Source: Hemicordylus capensis (lineage: Eukaryota; Chordata; Lepidosauria; Squamata; Cordylidae). Taken from it: a stretch of 64,000 bases of DNA. The notes beneath the pieces were generated by a model that was not told the DNA's origin, searched no databases, and saw only the letters and a program-made list of their open reading frames with translations. The stretch covers positions 19,085,820-19,149,819 of the forward strand of contig NC_069670.1 in assembly GCF_027244095.1 (NCBI RefSeq), in the 5' to 3' direction. This document shows, piece by piece, positions 32,111-42,729 of the stretch. The translations under genes were made by a program, and so were the position numbers. The number at the start of each line of letters is the position of its first letter. The stretch's first letter is position 1.

Positions 32111-32507
32111 CTGCAGAAGCTGGTGGCGGCCTGGCCCTGTGGAGAGGCCCGCAAGGGGGGAAAGTCTGCTGGCTTCTCTTCCTCTCCCTTCTCTTTCTTT
32201 TTACAGTGCCTGCTAACTGCTCCCCCCCCATTATTAGTCTTATTAATATTAAATGCACCAGCAGCCCCAGTGGCTTGAACTGGGCCCTGCTGAGGCTTCT
32301 CCCCTTCTGTGAGTTTTTTCCTTCCTCTTGCAGCCAACCCAGTAGCTCTAATTACGGGGGTTGCTGCACTTACTGTGACCCCCAAGTTGGCATCTTTGTG
32401 GGTCTGGACTGGGCTTCATTTTTGTTGCTGTAGGCTGGTGTGTTTGGCAACTTCTGCCTCCTCAGCCCGGGTGCCTTGGGCCAGGCTCCAGCAGAAGACT
32501 CCGGAAG
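32060..32507 (+). other. Predicted 5' non-coding exon of the hAT-derived gene
   Basis: The TATA-like box at 32028 places transcription start near 32060. A donor GGAAG/GTAAGC lies at 32507/32508, and a good acceptor (pyrimidine tract CTTCTTCTCCCCCCACCGTC then AG) ends at 32852, giving a 345-base intron just before the ATG at 32890. Predicted by consensus only. Confidence 0.5.
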
Positions 32508-32889
32508 GTAAGCAGCCCACCCACCGCCCCTTGGTCAGGCTGGAGATCTTTAAATAGGGCTTAATTTGGGGAAGGGGTGAGGTACTAGGTAGGACTGTAG
32601 GGGTGGGTGAGGAGGGACCACATTAGTCCCCTTTCCTTGCCCCCACTGTTGTACATTTCCTTCCAAGCCCCCAATAAAGCCTGCTTCTTTATTTGGGGAG
32701 GGGGTGTTAATTTGTCTCGTGTCTGTGTGCATTACAGTGCTATAGACAGCACTGTGTGTGGCTCACAAAACATAAATAGGCTACTCTTGAGCCCACCCCT
32801 TCCTTTTTAAAAATACTTGCCGTAAAGGCACTTCTTCTCCCCCCACCGTCAGAGTTAGGGCTTGAATTAAACACACACATACACGCAAG

Positions 32890-35355
32890 ATGCCTGGGAG
32901 GGTGAAAGGCAGGAGCAAAGTGGAAGCCAGGGGGAGGGCTGATGCTGGTCGCGGTGGGCGACGCCAAGAGGGGCCTGCTCCCCGAGGTGTCTCCACTGCT
33001 GTGGCTGGGCGCAGGCTCCCCTTTCTGGAGGAGGGTAGTCCTTCAGCACAGCCGCTGGTGGCAGCCGAGCTAGAATTAGCGGGGAGGTCCTCCCCTGTTG
33101 GGGAAGAAGCTCTTCCTGTGGCAGCAGAGGGGGAGGCGACTGTGTTGGCTGCTAGCCCAGCCGGATCAGTCCCACCATCCTCCCCACTTTGGAGTTCACC
33201 CCGCCAGTCTGAGACTGAGGAGGAGCAGGAGGAATTCATTCCGTTTCCTGGACCTTCTCAGCCCCAGACTGAGGGCACCGGCGGCCCCCAGAAGGAACCA
33301 GCAGTACCACCGCCACTGAAGCGGGGCCGGACGGGCTCTGGGGGCAGCATGGTGGCGGACCACTTTGAGCTTGGCCCTCGGGACCCTACCCATGCTGCCC
33401 ACACCCACTGTAGGGCACAGGCCAGCCAGGGGAAGAACCCCAAGCGATTTGCGACATCGGGAATACTGAGGCACATGCAAAGGCGTCACCCGGGGGCCCC
33501 TGTTCCTGCTGGCAGCAGTAGGCCTGAGGTGTTCTCAGTGAGTGGCAAGGCTCCTGCCCCCAAGCTGCCTGCAAGGCAGCTGCAGCCAGTGAGCAAACCG
33601 TCCGATTGCCCAAAGCCTCAACTCATCACCCAGGCCATTGCTGAGATGATTGCTTTAGACGACCAGCCCCTCCAGGTGGTGGAGAACGTTGGCTTCCGCC
33701 GGCTGCTCCAACAGCTTGCCCCTGACTATGAGATCCCCTCATGTGCCACCCTCAGCAGGCGGGTGGTGCCCTCCCTGTACCGGGTGTGCAGGGAGGCCGT
33801 GTCAGGGCTGCTGCGCATGGCCGCGCCTGACACAAGCGTGCACTTTGCCGCTGATCTGTGCACCAGCACCAGCGGGCTGCACGCTTCTTTCCTGTCCCTC
33901 GCGGCGCACTGGTGGGGGCAGGAGAGCGAGGGGACACCTGTGGCTGGTGGCGTGGCTAGCCCCTCCCAGGCAGCCAAGCAAAGGTGGGTTCTGCTGCATG
34001 TGGAGGTGTTGGACACAAGCCACACGGCAGAGGAGCTTTCGGTCACCGTGGATCGCCAGGTGGAGGGATGGTTGTCTGGGCAGCCAAACCTTCGCCGAGG
34101 GCTCATGGTGACTGGCGATGGTCTGAACCTAGCGAGGGCAGTCGAGCAGCTTGGGTTTGTGTCCATCCGCTGTGTGGCGCACACCCTGAACCTGATCGTG
34201 CAGGATGCGCTTGGCCTTTCCGGGGGCCCTGGGAGTGCGAAGCCCCCGCCTGCTGCCTCCATGGCTTCTCTTTTCGAGAGGTGCTGCAATATAGCCGCTT
34301 ACTTCCACGAGAGCAAGAAGGGTCGACAGATGCTCAAGGAGAAGCAGCTTGAGCTGGGCCTGCCTGAGCGCCTGATCCCCCAGTATGTTCCGGCCCAGTG
34401 GAACTCGGCCTTTCTCTTGCTCCAGTGGCTGCAGGAGCAAGAGCAGGCCCTCCACAGCCTGGCGAGGTGGCACGATGTGAAAGTGTGCGACCTCTTCATC
34501 AAGGAATGGATCCTCCTTTGCGAGGTGGTCTCCACGCTGGAGCCGTTCTTTACCGCCACCAACAACTTGTGCACCGAGGAGGCCATGCTGAGCCTGGCTT
34601 TGCCCGCCGCGTATTTCCTCGAGAAGACGATGGGCCAGCTCCAGTCCACGCTGAAGACCCAGGAAGCCGTCGCCTTGGCAGGTCGGCTGAGGACCGGAGT
34701 GGTGGATCGGCTCCGGACGCCCCTGAGTGCCTCGGCAGAGCATGTCCTGTCCTGCCTGTGTGACCCCAGGATGAAGGACAGAGCCGTCACCCCCGATGAG
34801 CTGCCCCGCTGGAGGGCCCTCCTGGTTGAAGAGGTTCTGCGAGCCCAGGAGAGGAGGCTGGGGCCCGGCCAGGAGGCGGGTGCTGGAGGGCCAAGTGTGC
34901 AGGCCACCCCGAGGAGCAGCAGCAACACCGCCACCGCTTGCCGGTCCAGCAGCGTGGAGTACCCAGGAGGGCCGAGGGAGCCTCCGCATTGGAGCGAGTG
35001 GTTCACTAAGAACTTATATAGCGTCTTGCCAGGGTTCCGGGAGTTGTCCACGGGGCCCCGCGGCCATGCCGAGCGGTGTGTTCAGCAGTACTTCCTGGCG
35101 TCGGAGGCCGACCCGGAGACAGATCCGCTCCAGTTCTGGGCGACACGTCGTCAAGTCTGGCCGGACCTGGCAGCGGTTGCCGAAAGGCTCCTCTCGTGCC
35201 CACCCAGCAGCGTCCAGAGCAAGAGGGTCTTCTCCAGGGACGGGGCGACACCCCATTGCTCAGGCTCCGAGGCCGGCATGGTGGAGCAGCTGGTCTTCCT
35301 GAAGGCCAACCTTCCCCTGCTGGGCTATCCCGCGCTGGCCATGGAAGGTGAGTAA
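32890..35355 (+). CDS. hAT-transposase-derived ZBED-like protein, intact 821-codon frame
   Basis: Order: 1-150 Pro/Ala/Ser-rich with acidic patch SETEEEQEEF; 153-201 BED-type zinc finger (VADHFEL, H171-x2-C174, then H195-x4-H200); 240-440 start of the RNase H-like fold, with AADLCTST (D322), VTGDGLNLARAVEQLGF and the hAT mark IRCVAHTLNLIVQDAL (C428..H431); QWNS at 503-506; 735-811 C-terminal hAT dimerisation part with DPLQFW and SSVQSKRVFS. The finger has His where the first Cys is usual and lacks the usual Trp. SERVFS has become SKRVFS, so the third catalytic acid is Lys778, and TDN is TGD. DNA binding may remain; cutting is unlikely. ATG chosen for -3 A and for position after the predicted acceptor. 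GC-rich, no breaks, no terminal inverted repeats noticed. Likely a domesticated nuclear regulator of ZBED type. Which ZBED it resembles most I cannot say. Confidence 0.85.
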   Translation: MPGRVKGRSKVEARGRADAGRGGRRQEGPAPRGVSTAVAGRRLPFLEEGSPSAQPLVAAELELAGRSSPVGEEALPVAAEGEATVLAASPAGSVPPSSPLWSSPRQSETEEEQEEFIPFPGPSQPQTEGTGGPQKEPAVPPPLKRGRTGSGGSMVADHFELGPRDPTHAAHTHCRAQASQGKNPKRFATSGILRHMQRRHPGAPVPAGSSRPEVFSVSGKAPAPKLPARQLQPVSKPSDCPKPQLITQAIAEMIALDDQPLQVVENVGFRRLLQQLAPDYEIPSCATLSRRVVPSLYRVCREAVSGLLRMAAPDTSVHFAADLCTSTSGLHASFLSLAAHWWGQESEGTPVAGGVASPSQAAKQRWVLLHVEVLDTSHTAEELSVTVDRQVEGWLSGQPNLRRGLMVTGDGLNLARAVEQLGFVSIRCVAHTLNLIVQDALGLSGGPGSAKPPPAASMASLFERCCNIAAYFHESKKGRQMLKEKQLELGLPERLIPQYVPAQWNSAFLLLQWLQEQEQALHSLARWHDVKVCDLFIKEWILLCEVVSTLEPFFTATNNLCTEEAMLSLALPAAYFLEKTMGQLQSTLKTQEAVALAGRLRTGVVDRLRTPLSASAEHVLSCLCDPRMKDRAVTPDELPRWRALLVEEVLRAQERRLGPGQEAGAGGPSVQATPRSSSNTATACRSSSVEYPGGPREPPHWSEWFTKNLYSVLPGFRELSTGPRGHAERCVQQYFLASEADPETDPLQFWATRRQVWPDLAAVAERLLSCPPSSVQSKRVFSRDGATPHCSGSEAGMVEQLVFLKANLPLLGYPALAMEGE
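35345..35353 (+). promoter_or_regulatory. Perfect splice donor overlapping the stop codon
   Basis: AAG/GTGAGT matches the donor consensus at all nine positions, with GT at 35348-35349; the stop TAA is 35353-35355. If used, the last two residues and the stop would be spliced out and coding would continue downstream in phase 1. No matching exon could be fixed. Confidence 0.5.
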
Positions 35356-36190
35356 CTCACAGCCACCCCCACCCACTACAACGCCACTGGCCGTTTGCCC
35401 CCCCCCCCGGCTGACCCCCAAACCAAATGTGTCACAGTCTGCCTGTTAGCGCTGCTGAGACACACACACACATGCCACTGCCATGGCCCATGATGAGATG
35501 GACTGGCGCCCTGACTCGTGTGTCAGGCTGTCAGCCAGGGCCCAGCACCAACCTGAGGCCATGGTGTTATCCAGACACAGGCAGGCAGCAGCGTCACAGG
35601 ATATACCCTGGAGAAGAAGAGAAAAAAAGAGGAGTTCTCATGGTGAGAGTCGAGAAACGTTGTTTCTGGTCAGACCAGTGGTCTGTCTTCTGACAGCTAA
35701 GCTGGCCAGCACATGGCTGCTCTGCCCTTCTCTGTCTCTGTGGCAGGAAGGAAGGAAGGTTTGATTTTGTAGTTCTCTCAGCTCTGAGTATAATATGCTG
35801 TGTTCTTGCTGCTGTTACTATTTGTGTTTGTTGGATCTCAGATTGACAAAGGCAGAACTTGGGTGCATGCCTTCCTTGAGTTGTGGTTTGTTTTGTTTGT
35901 GAGATCGTGTTGTGGCAAGAAATGGACAGTGGCAGGTATGTGTGTAATAGTTCAACTTTTGCCAACAATGTTACTGCAGCACAGGCACTGTGGCTGGCAG
36001 TGGTTTCTGGGTCAGTGATTCATTTTTGGACTGTGTTCGAAAAGTGTGTTCTGTGTTGGGAGGGGCAGATTCCCTTCTGCAGTGTGTTTCAAAACAGTTG
36101 CAAAATGCATTGCAAAACTTGTGTGGCACTCTTGAGTGCTGCTTGTTCCGTCCATAGGGAACAATGGAGAAATGCAAAACACCTCGTTGT
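35356..36190 (+). other. Region just 3' of the hAT-derived gene
   Basis: Starts GC-rich, then becomes AT-rich. No repeat named and no AATAAA seen here. May be 3' UTR or intron. Confidence 0.35.
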
Positions 36191-36223
36191 TCCCCATGGG
36201 TAGCTCCTAGGGTCACCAAAGTG

Positions 36224-36304
36224 GGTTGGGTGGTAGGTCATGATGGATGCTGCCTACCCCCCAACCATTTTAAACAAATGGTTTAAACCATTTGTTTAAA
36301 ATGG
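36224..36304. repeat. Hairpin repeat followed by a perfect 40-bp palindrome
   Basis: 36224-36266 folds on GGTTGGGTGGTAGG and CCTACCCCCCAACC. 36265-36304 is an exact palindrome centred on GTTTAAAC (36281-36288); each half is 20 bases and starts CCATTTTAAACAAATGG. Confidence 0.9.
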
Positions 36305-37009
36305 AATATTAAGCAAATGTTTAACTCACAAATTGCTGTCTGATATACTTACAAACATGTATATTTAAGAACAACAACAAAACAAACCTTGTGCACTAAC
36401 TGATGGTTTGTTTAAAAGTCACATGTAGAGAATGTTGATTTTTAAAATGGAAATTTCCTTTAAAGGCAAAAACAAACCGTGCATGGTCTTCCTATGTGTT
36501 TTGTGAAAACACTTCACCACTTGGTTTTTCTTGTTCTATAAAACATGTTTGTTTTTCTCTCGGCTGAAGAAGACCACTCCTCTCTTCTGATACTTCATCT
36601 CTGAGCTCTACTAAGGAGCTCTTTTATTTTCTGAGAAGTGGGGAAGGGGTTGTCCTATTTCTTTGCATAGGTATGTATATCTATGGGAACTTGAGAAATC
36701 CAGTTGGGTTTTTGAAGTGGGCAGTGAAACCAATCTTTAAAAGAAGAGAGACTTCTGTTTTTTTCCTTTTGAGGGAAATTAACTTCCATTTCACACTGCT
36801 TCTCCCACCAGTTTGCTAATATTCTGTATAAGGATTTTTCAATGATTGGACATCTGGATCTGTATATATATTCAGATCTCTATGTTTTCTCTATACTTAA
36901 GATATGTAAGTTGCTTTTAGATCATGTCTTTTACAAATGCTCTGTACAAACCTCAGACATTTTGAGACTGAGAAGATATCTGTTGCTTTCTATTTTGGTC
37001 TTGTTACAT

Positions 37010-38460
37010 TATAATGGCATTAATTTTAATCTGTATAACCGATGGTCTAGAATTTGGTAGAGAAGTCCCCTTAATTGTGGGAGCAAGGTGTTGCAGACAC
37101 AAACACATTAGGTGTGGGGTGGGAGTTGGTGGGAGACCCCTGTTGTCTTGCAAGTCAATCCAGAATTCCCAACACAGCCGGGATTTGAGTGAGGAGAGAG
37201 GCGACAGGCCAGTCCTACAATCTCATCAGTGGGGAGAGACCTGGAGGGAGAATCCAGTACCTCTGCCATGCCTTTTGATCATCATACCACCAACTTCTCA
37301 GCAAAGATCAAGGGTGGCATTGTGAGACCAGTCTGCATTGACACCAGTACAAGACTGTAGACCTACAGACATTATAAAGCAAGTAGGAATTACAGCTTAC
37401 ATTGAATCAGCATGAATGGATTGTGCATGTCCATAATCCAGGACTATTGCGATGTTACAAGGGGTGAAAAAAACACCTACTGCTCCTTGGCCTGTAAGCC
37501 AGGAAATGTGGCCGTGATGCAAATGACTCCAAGCATCACAAGACTAGGCTGTTGGAATACCATCTCTCCCTGGAAACAAGACCTGTTACACCAGACATCT
37601 CGGGTGACTTTGAGCTGAAATATGCTGCCGTGACAATCGCAGTGCTAGCGTTCCTGACAGATTCATCGGATCACGCTTAGATTGGACTCGTATGGCTCCT
37701 TGCCTGGACAGCTATTGGTAAAAAAAAATTGGGCTGGATCAAGGAGCTTTACCTGTGAGTTATACAGCCTGCAGGTGAGAATCTCTATTCTAGATGGAAG
37801 AAGCAGGTGAGCAGGAAAGTGGCTGGGCTTTGCAGTATAATCAACCAAATGGTAGTTGTGGACATTTGGGGATCTGTTTTGTTAGCGTAGATTCCAATGG
37901 ACCGTCCACTCGGTGCAGAGCTATTCCTGGTCTTCCAGAGACGTTGCCTGACACCTGATGCGTGGGTGTTTGCGTTGCCCCATGAACGAGAGCCTGCCCG
38001 GCCACACCTCCACCTTCAGTGCCAACTTGTTATGCCTGAACCAACATCTGGAGCCACATCTGTGTGAATCCACTTACATGTTTGGACCTACATTTGGGCT
38101 TTACAATCTTTTCCTGATATGGCCAATAGACTGTGAGGAAAAAACACCCTCACTTGCACTGGGTTTGTCTAGCTCCCACAAAGCTGGTCCTCAGTGTGTC
38201 TGTCTTTGATGCCTTCAAGTTTTGGAACCCAACGATGCCATCGTCTTTCCACTTCAGCTCTCCTTCCTGCAAGGCCTGGCCTCTCCATCTGCATCCAGAA
38301 ACTCTGAACTGTATCCAGGAACTCAAGCTGAAGAAAAGAAGGGGCCTTGGGACTATTTTGGGCGAGTGGGGATTGCCGTTGCGTTAAATACATACTGGGG
38401 GAGCTACAGCAGCTCCGTGGTGTATTCCACCTGTGTGAAAGAGGGACTGGTTTAACTATC
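37010..38460 (+). pseudogene. Unidentified broken coding trace
   Basis: Several short plus-strand open stretches with protein-like composition (for example around 37412-37618 and 37958-38209, rich in Cys and Trp) lie in a row, without known SINE or LINE sequence. I do not recognise the protein. It could be an old retrogene or a remnant of a large mobile or virus-like element; it is clearly broken. A related hairpin repeat lies on each side (36.22 and 39.29 kb). Confidence 0.25.
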
Positions 38461-39053
38461 TAGAATTCTAGATGGTTTTCTGCTCCTTGATTCTGCTATT
38501 GCTTTAATGGGTCAATCTAGTACAAAAACATCACGTTAAATTCTACGGAAGTGGGGGGGAGGTAACTTACTGGGTATGCTCTCTCTATTACAGCCTGCCA
38601 GGTGATCTAGCAACAATTTTCTAAAATAGTTCTCGGGGAAACAGGATGTGGCCAGCTGCCTTAAACTGTGTTTTTGTCTGCAAACACCAATGCCTTATCT
38701 AGTTGTGTTGTGGGTTGCTCTAGGATGATTGACAACGGGGAAAGCGGTTCTTTTCTCCCTTCTTTTTTGATACAGAGCACCAGATTCTATTTAAAATGTA
38801 AAAATATGAATGGGTTCTGAATTGCTTGGCTTTGGGATTACTGTATGGGCATAGCTAATACAGTAAGTATGGAAGGAGAAGGGAGAAAGAGGGCTGCTTC
38901 TTTGGTATGGAATTTTGTTCAGCAAAAGGGCCACTGGGGCTTTGGAATTGTAAGAGGTGTCCTCAGACTTCGCTGTAAGTCTGGTAGCCTTCAGCCAGCT
39001 GAATATCTCTGAATATCTTTGCTCCTTACTTCTCTGGATGGTGTGAGTTCTGA

Positions 39054-39059
39054 AATAAA
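39054..39059 (+). terminator. AATAAA poly(A) signal, owner uncertain
   Basis: First plus-strand AATAAA I see after the hAT-derived frame. It could end a long transcript of that gene or belong to the element between 36.2 and 39.4 kb. Confidence 0.3.
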
Positions 39060-39284
39060 GTTTTGCTAGATAAGTACAATCCTCCTCGTTTTTTGGTGGG
39101 TTCCAGAAAAATAGTTTGCTTGCCAATGAGATACATTGTGCTGCCTGAGACTATTGGATTACTAGTCTGACACGTATCTAATCTTTCTGAATTTGGTGTT
39201 TCTCTCCTGGGCTAAGGCCAAGCTCAGTGTGAACCATCTACGCTAAGGAATCTTCATTAAAATTGTCTTTCACTAGGGGTACCC

Positions 39285-39345
39285 AAGTGGATTGGGTGGT
39301 AGGGCATGATGGGTGTTACCTACCACCCAACCTGCAAAAGAACCT
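39285..39345. repeat. Second copy of the GGTTGGGTGGTAGG hairpin repeat
   Basis: GGATTGGGTGGTAGGGCATG and TACCTACCACCCAACC, same orientation as the copy at 36.22 kb. Confidence 0.65.
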
Positions 39346-39925
39346 AGTTGAACTGAGCCAGTTCAAAGATCATGTTCTGTGATGAAATGGATTCTATTCA
39401 CGTGCAAATTGTCCCCTGTGGTGCCCACAACGAAACATTTGTGCTGTAGTGTTTTTTAAAAAAAATTTAACCTTTCCCTACGATGTGCTAATCAATTGCA
39501 GTGCTTCTGCAACTGAAGATGGTACCAGCTGGAGAGAGGGATTCCCATCTTCTCTCTCATCACAGAGGAGAGATTACACCTACCAAGGTGGTTCTTGCTA
39601 CCTGAAGTTTATTAGCACTTTTTAAAACATCCCACCTCTCTGGCAGGAGTGTGCTATTTGAGGCTACCAAAAGGTCATCTTTCATCCATTCTTTTGCCCT
39701 TCCTCCCAGCATCTCAGGGTCCCTTTTGATCCTCCCAACAACGCTCGCAGGTGCGGGTTAGGCCCAAAGAAAAGCCATGGAGGCAAGGCCACACACTTCA
39801 TTGCAGAGAAGAATTGGACTCCTTTCCCCTAGGCACAGTCCAATCCCTTAGCCACTCTGCCAGATGGACTAACCAATTAAACATTACAGCCCTCATGAGC
39901 TTATTATCTTATTCTTCATTATGCA
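39345..39925. other. Unassigned stretch
   Basis: 39690-39870 may hold an old CORE-SINE remnant in reverse. No gene seen. Confidence 0.3.
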
Positions 39926-40135
39926 GCCCCTAGAGTGCTGGACTTGGACTGGGGAGACCCGAGTTCAAATCCCCCTTCAGCCATGATCCTTGCTGGGTGA
40001 CTCTGGGCCAGTCACTTCTCTCTCAGCCTAGCCTACTTCACAGGGTGGTTGTGAGGAGAAACTCCAGTATGTAGTACACCGCTCTGGGCTCCTTGTAGGA
40101 AGAGTGGGATATAAAATGTAGATGATGATGATAAT
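39925..40135 (+). mobile_element. MIR-like CORE-SINE
   Basis: Lacks the first bases of the head. B box GAGTTCAAATCCCC, CORE-like TGGGTGACTCTGGGCCAGTC, tail GAGTGGGATATAAAATG and (GAT)n. Confidence 0.7.
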
Positions 40136-40374
40136 AGCAATCGCTTCAGAAAACAATGTTCAAGCCCCCTCCCCCATCACAAACAAAGAAAGACACCAAT
40201 ACCAGGGAGAGGCGTATTAGTGTTGTGAAAGCCTCCATGTTTATTGTCAGAAATTCTGCTCCCATGAACACAGCAGGATCGACTATGGTCAATAAAGAGC
40301 AATATTGATCACACTCTGTGCATTTCAGTTCAACAATATTGAATTTTAAATAGGTCCTTAAATAGAAACAACGT

Positions 40375-40665
40375 GTTTGGGATGGTGGGAATGGCCTTTA
40401 CGGAGTCAGACCTTGGTCCATCTAGCTCAGCATACACAGACTGGCAGCAGCTTCTCCAAGGGTTACAGTCAGGAGATTTTCCCAGCCCTATCTGGAGATG
40501 CCACCAAGAAGGGAACCTGGAACCTTCTGCCTGCAGGTGCTCTTCCCAGAGCAGCCCCATCTCCTGAGGGGAACATCTGACAGTGCTCTCACGGGTAGTC
40601 TCCCATTCAGATGCAAACCAGGGCAGACTCTACTTAGCAAAGGGCCCAAGACCAGCTCTCCTCCC
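40375..40665 (-). mobile_element. 5S/tRNA-headed SINE
   Basis: Tail at left (TTACGGAGTCAGACCTTGGT), 5S-like head at right (GTCTCCCATTCAGATGCAAA, then CCAGGGCAGACTCTACTTAG). Confidence 0.7.
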
Positions 40666-40679
40666 ATTTGCACCTTCAC

Positions 40680-40860
40680 TAGTAGTCTTATTTATTATTT
40701 GTCTATATAAACTGCTTTGGGAACTTTGTTGAAAAGCAGTATATAAATATTCATAGTAGTAGCAGGTCTGAGGAGAAGCTGCTGCCAGTTGGGGCAGGCA
40801 GTCCTGAGCTAGATGGACCAAGGGGTCTGACTCTGCACAAGGCAGCTGCCTAGATTCCTG
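40680..40860 (+). mobile_element. L2-like tail followed by SINE tail
   Basis: 40680-40762 is an L2 tail (GAAAAGCAGTATATAAATAT); 40765-40860 is SINE body and tail (AGCTAGATGGACCAAGGGGT). Confidence 0.55.
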
Positions 40861-42300
40861 AAGCCCAGGATACTAGAAGAGCTCACACAATCATCCATGG
40901 GGTAAGAGACAAGTCCTACCCAGTTCTGGAAGCCGGGGAGTGCTCCCACTGGGTGTTCCCTGCCCAGATTCTGAATGAGGAAGGCAGAAAAACCATCCTC
41001 CCCAGCTGAGGCCTGACAGGCAATCCAGCGCCTTGTTTCTGACCTTGTTTTTATCTCACACGCAATCACAAAACGGGAGTGCTCCCTGCTCCCCAATCTG
41101 GCCAAGGTTTGTCTCCTACCCAGTTGATGGTCCTGTGTACACACAATGGTCAGCTGTACTGAGTAAACTGACCCAAACTTATGTACTAATAGGATGAATA
41201 TTTATATACTGCTTTTCAGCCTACTATGGGGAAATCACAGTGTTCCTCTGAAAGGAACCATATGGTCTGCTGTGTAGAAACTGCAGCTGTGGGTTGCCCC
41301 CCTCCTCATTGTTGGAAATTCTCTGTGGTGAGAGAATCCCTTTCTCATTATAGCAGAGTGCACAGAGGCACAACACAGCGGAATTTAGTTAGGCATGCGA
41401 GTATGCTGAGAGTAAAGTAACCTGGAGCCAATTCATAGTTTCAAATCAATATAAAAGGCATTTATTAAGGAACTCCATTCTAGATAGGATCTCTAATCTA
41501 TCTATCTGGATGCAGATGGATTCTGCATCCTCTCTGCACATATGGTGCAGGGAGAGGAACTTGCCATGTTGCAAGGTAGGCGGGCAGGTAGCAAGAGAGA
41601 GAAGAAGGAAGGAAGTTGAATCCCCTAAGAGTAGCAATCTACATTTCAAAGGGATAGCATCAGAGCAGTGGAGAAGGGATAACACATGTCTTGACCCTAG
41701 CCCTCTGACTTACTAGTCTGTCCTCCACTGTCTGAGGCAAAGAGACAGCGCAAAGTCCTTTAACTTCCAACACTCATGACAAATCAGCAGCATATTACAC
41801 ACAAAATGGGGGACTATTTAACTAATCAGGAATAGTCACTGGAGAATACACCACACCACCATTCACAAGGTGACTTCTGGCACCCCTGGATCATAAAACC
41901 ACCAAAGCACTTTCATTTCACTCCCCCTGAAGGTGCCCAAAGGGACACCCAGTTTAAAAATATCAGAATCAAGATCGAGCTATATAGAGGCACTGCTATT
42001 TGGAAGCGAAGTGCCCAGCCCTCTATTGTGAGCGTGGAGTTGTCCCGGGGGTGGTGGTTTGTGGGTCGCTCCTTGTGGCCGATGGAGAGGTTTGGCTTTT
42101 TGCGAGAAATAGCTTAGGACCTTGTCTGGAAATCAGTGGGACACGAAACATCAGAAAACAGATTTTTTGCATTTGCAATTTTTATTGGTATTATGTGATT
42201 TATAAACATTTCCCCCAGTATCCCCCCTTTCCCTTCCCAAAAACTATCTTCCCCACCCCAAACCTGTCACTGTTAGACACCCTAACAGTTGCTGGGGAAG
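40860..42300. other. Unassigned stretch
   Basis: No gene seen. Short L2-like tail near 41190. A reverse AATAAA at about 40240 (left of this block) could end a minus-strand transcript, but none is proven. Confidence 0.3.
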
Positions 42301-42534
42301 CTAATTGCCAAAACAACTAATCCAGATTTTTAAACAACTTAGATGAGCATCTCTTGTGTGGCCACAAGAGGGCAGAAGAGACACACTGTTTTAGTCGGGC
42401 TCAGGGGGGCCCTCAAGCACCAGACAGAAATACTTTAGGTCCAAGTCATCTGTGCATCCTAGAAACCCCTCCCTCTCCTCCCAGGCAATTACGCCTCTTC
42501 CTCTTCTGCTCAACCGATGTGCTCTCTCTCTTTT

Positions 42535-42709
42535 CCTCAAGTCCTACGGGGCGGCAGCATACTTCCCTGATGCCCCGTTTGCTCTTCAGCCAGAAGTAGT
42601 TGGCACTTGGCACATATGCGGGCAGGTGCGCAGGCACTTGCGACATGCTCGCGCCCACCGGGCCGAAGAGCAAGCAGGGAAGTACGCTGCCGCCCCGTAG
42701 GACTTGAGG
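42535..42709. repeat. Strong inverted repeat (fold-back)
   Basis: Arms 42535-42591 and 42661-42709 share CCTCAAGTCCTACGGGGCGG then CAGC.TACTTCCCTG and GCTTGCTCTTC.GCC in inverted form, with one mismatch near the middle and an extra 8-9 bases in the left arm. The loop is about 70 bases. Confidence 0.85.
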
Positions 42710-42729
42710 AAAACCGGGAGCTGGCAGGG

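Noticed and set aside
32890-35355. Recently inserted active hAT transposon
   Set aside because: Altered catalytic motif, a leader intron, a CpG-island promoter and no visible inverted ends speak against an active copy, although ends could not be excluded by search.
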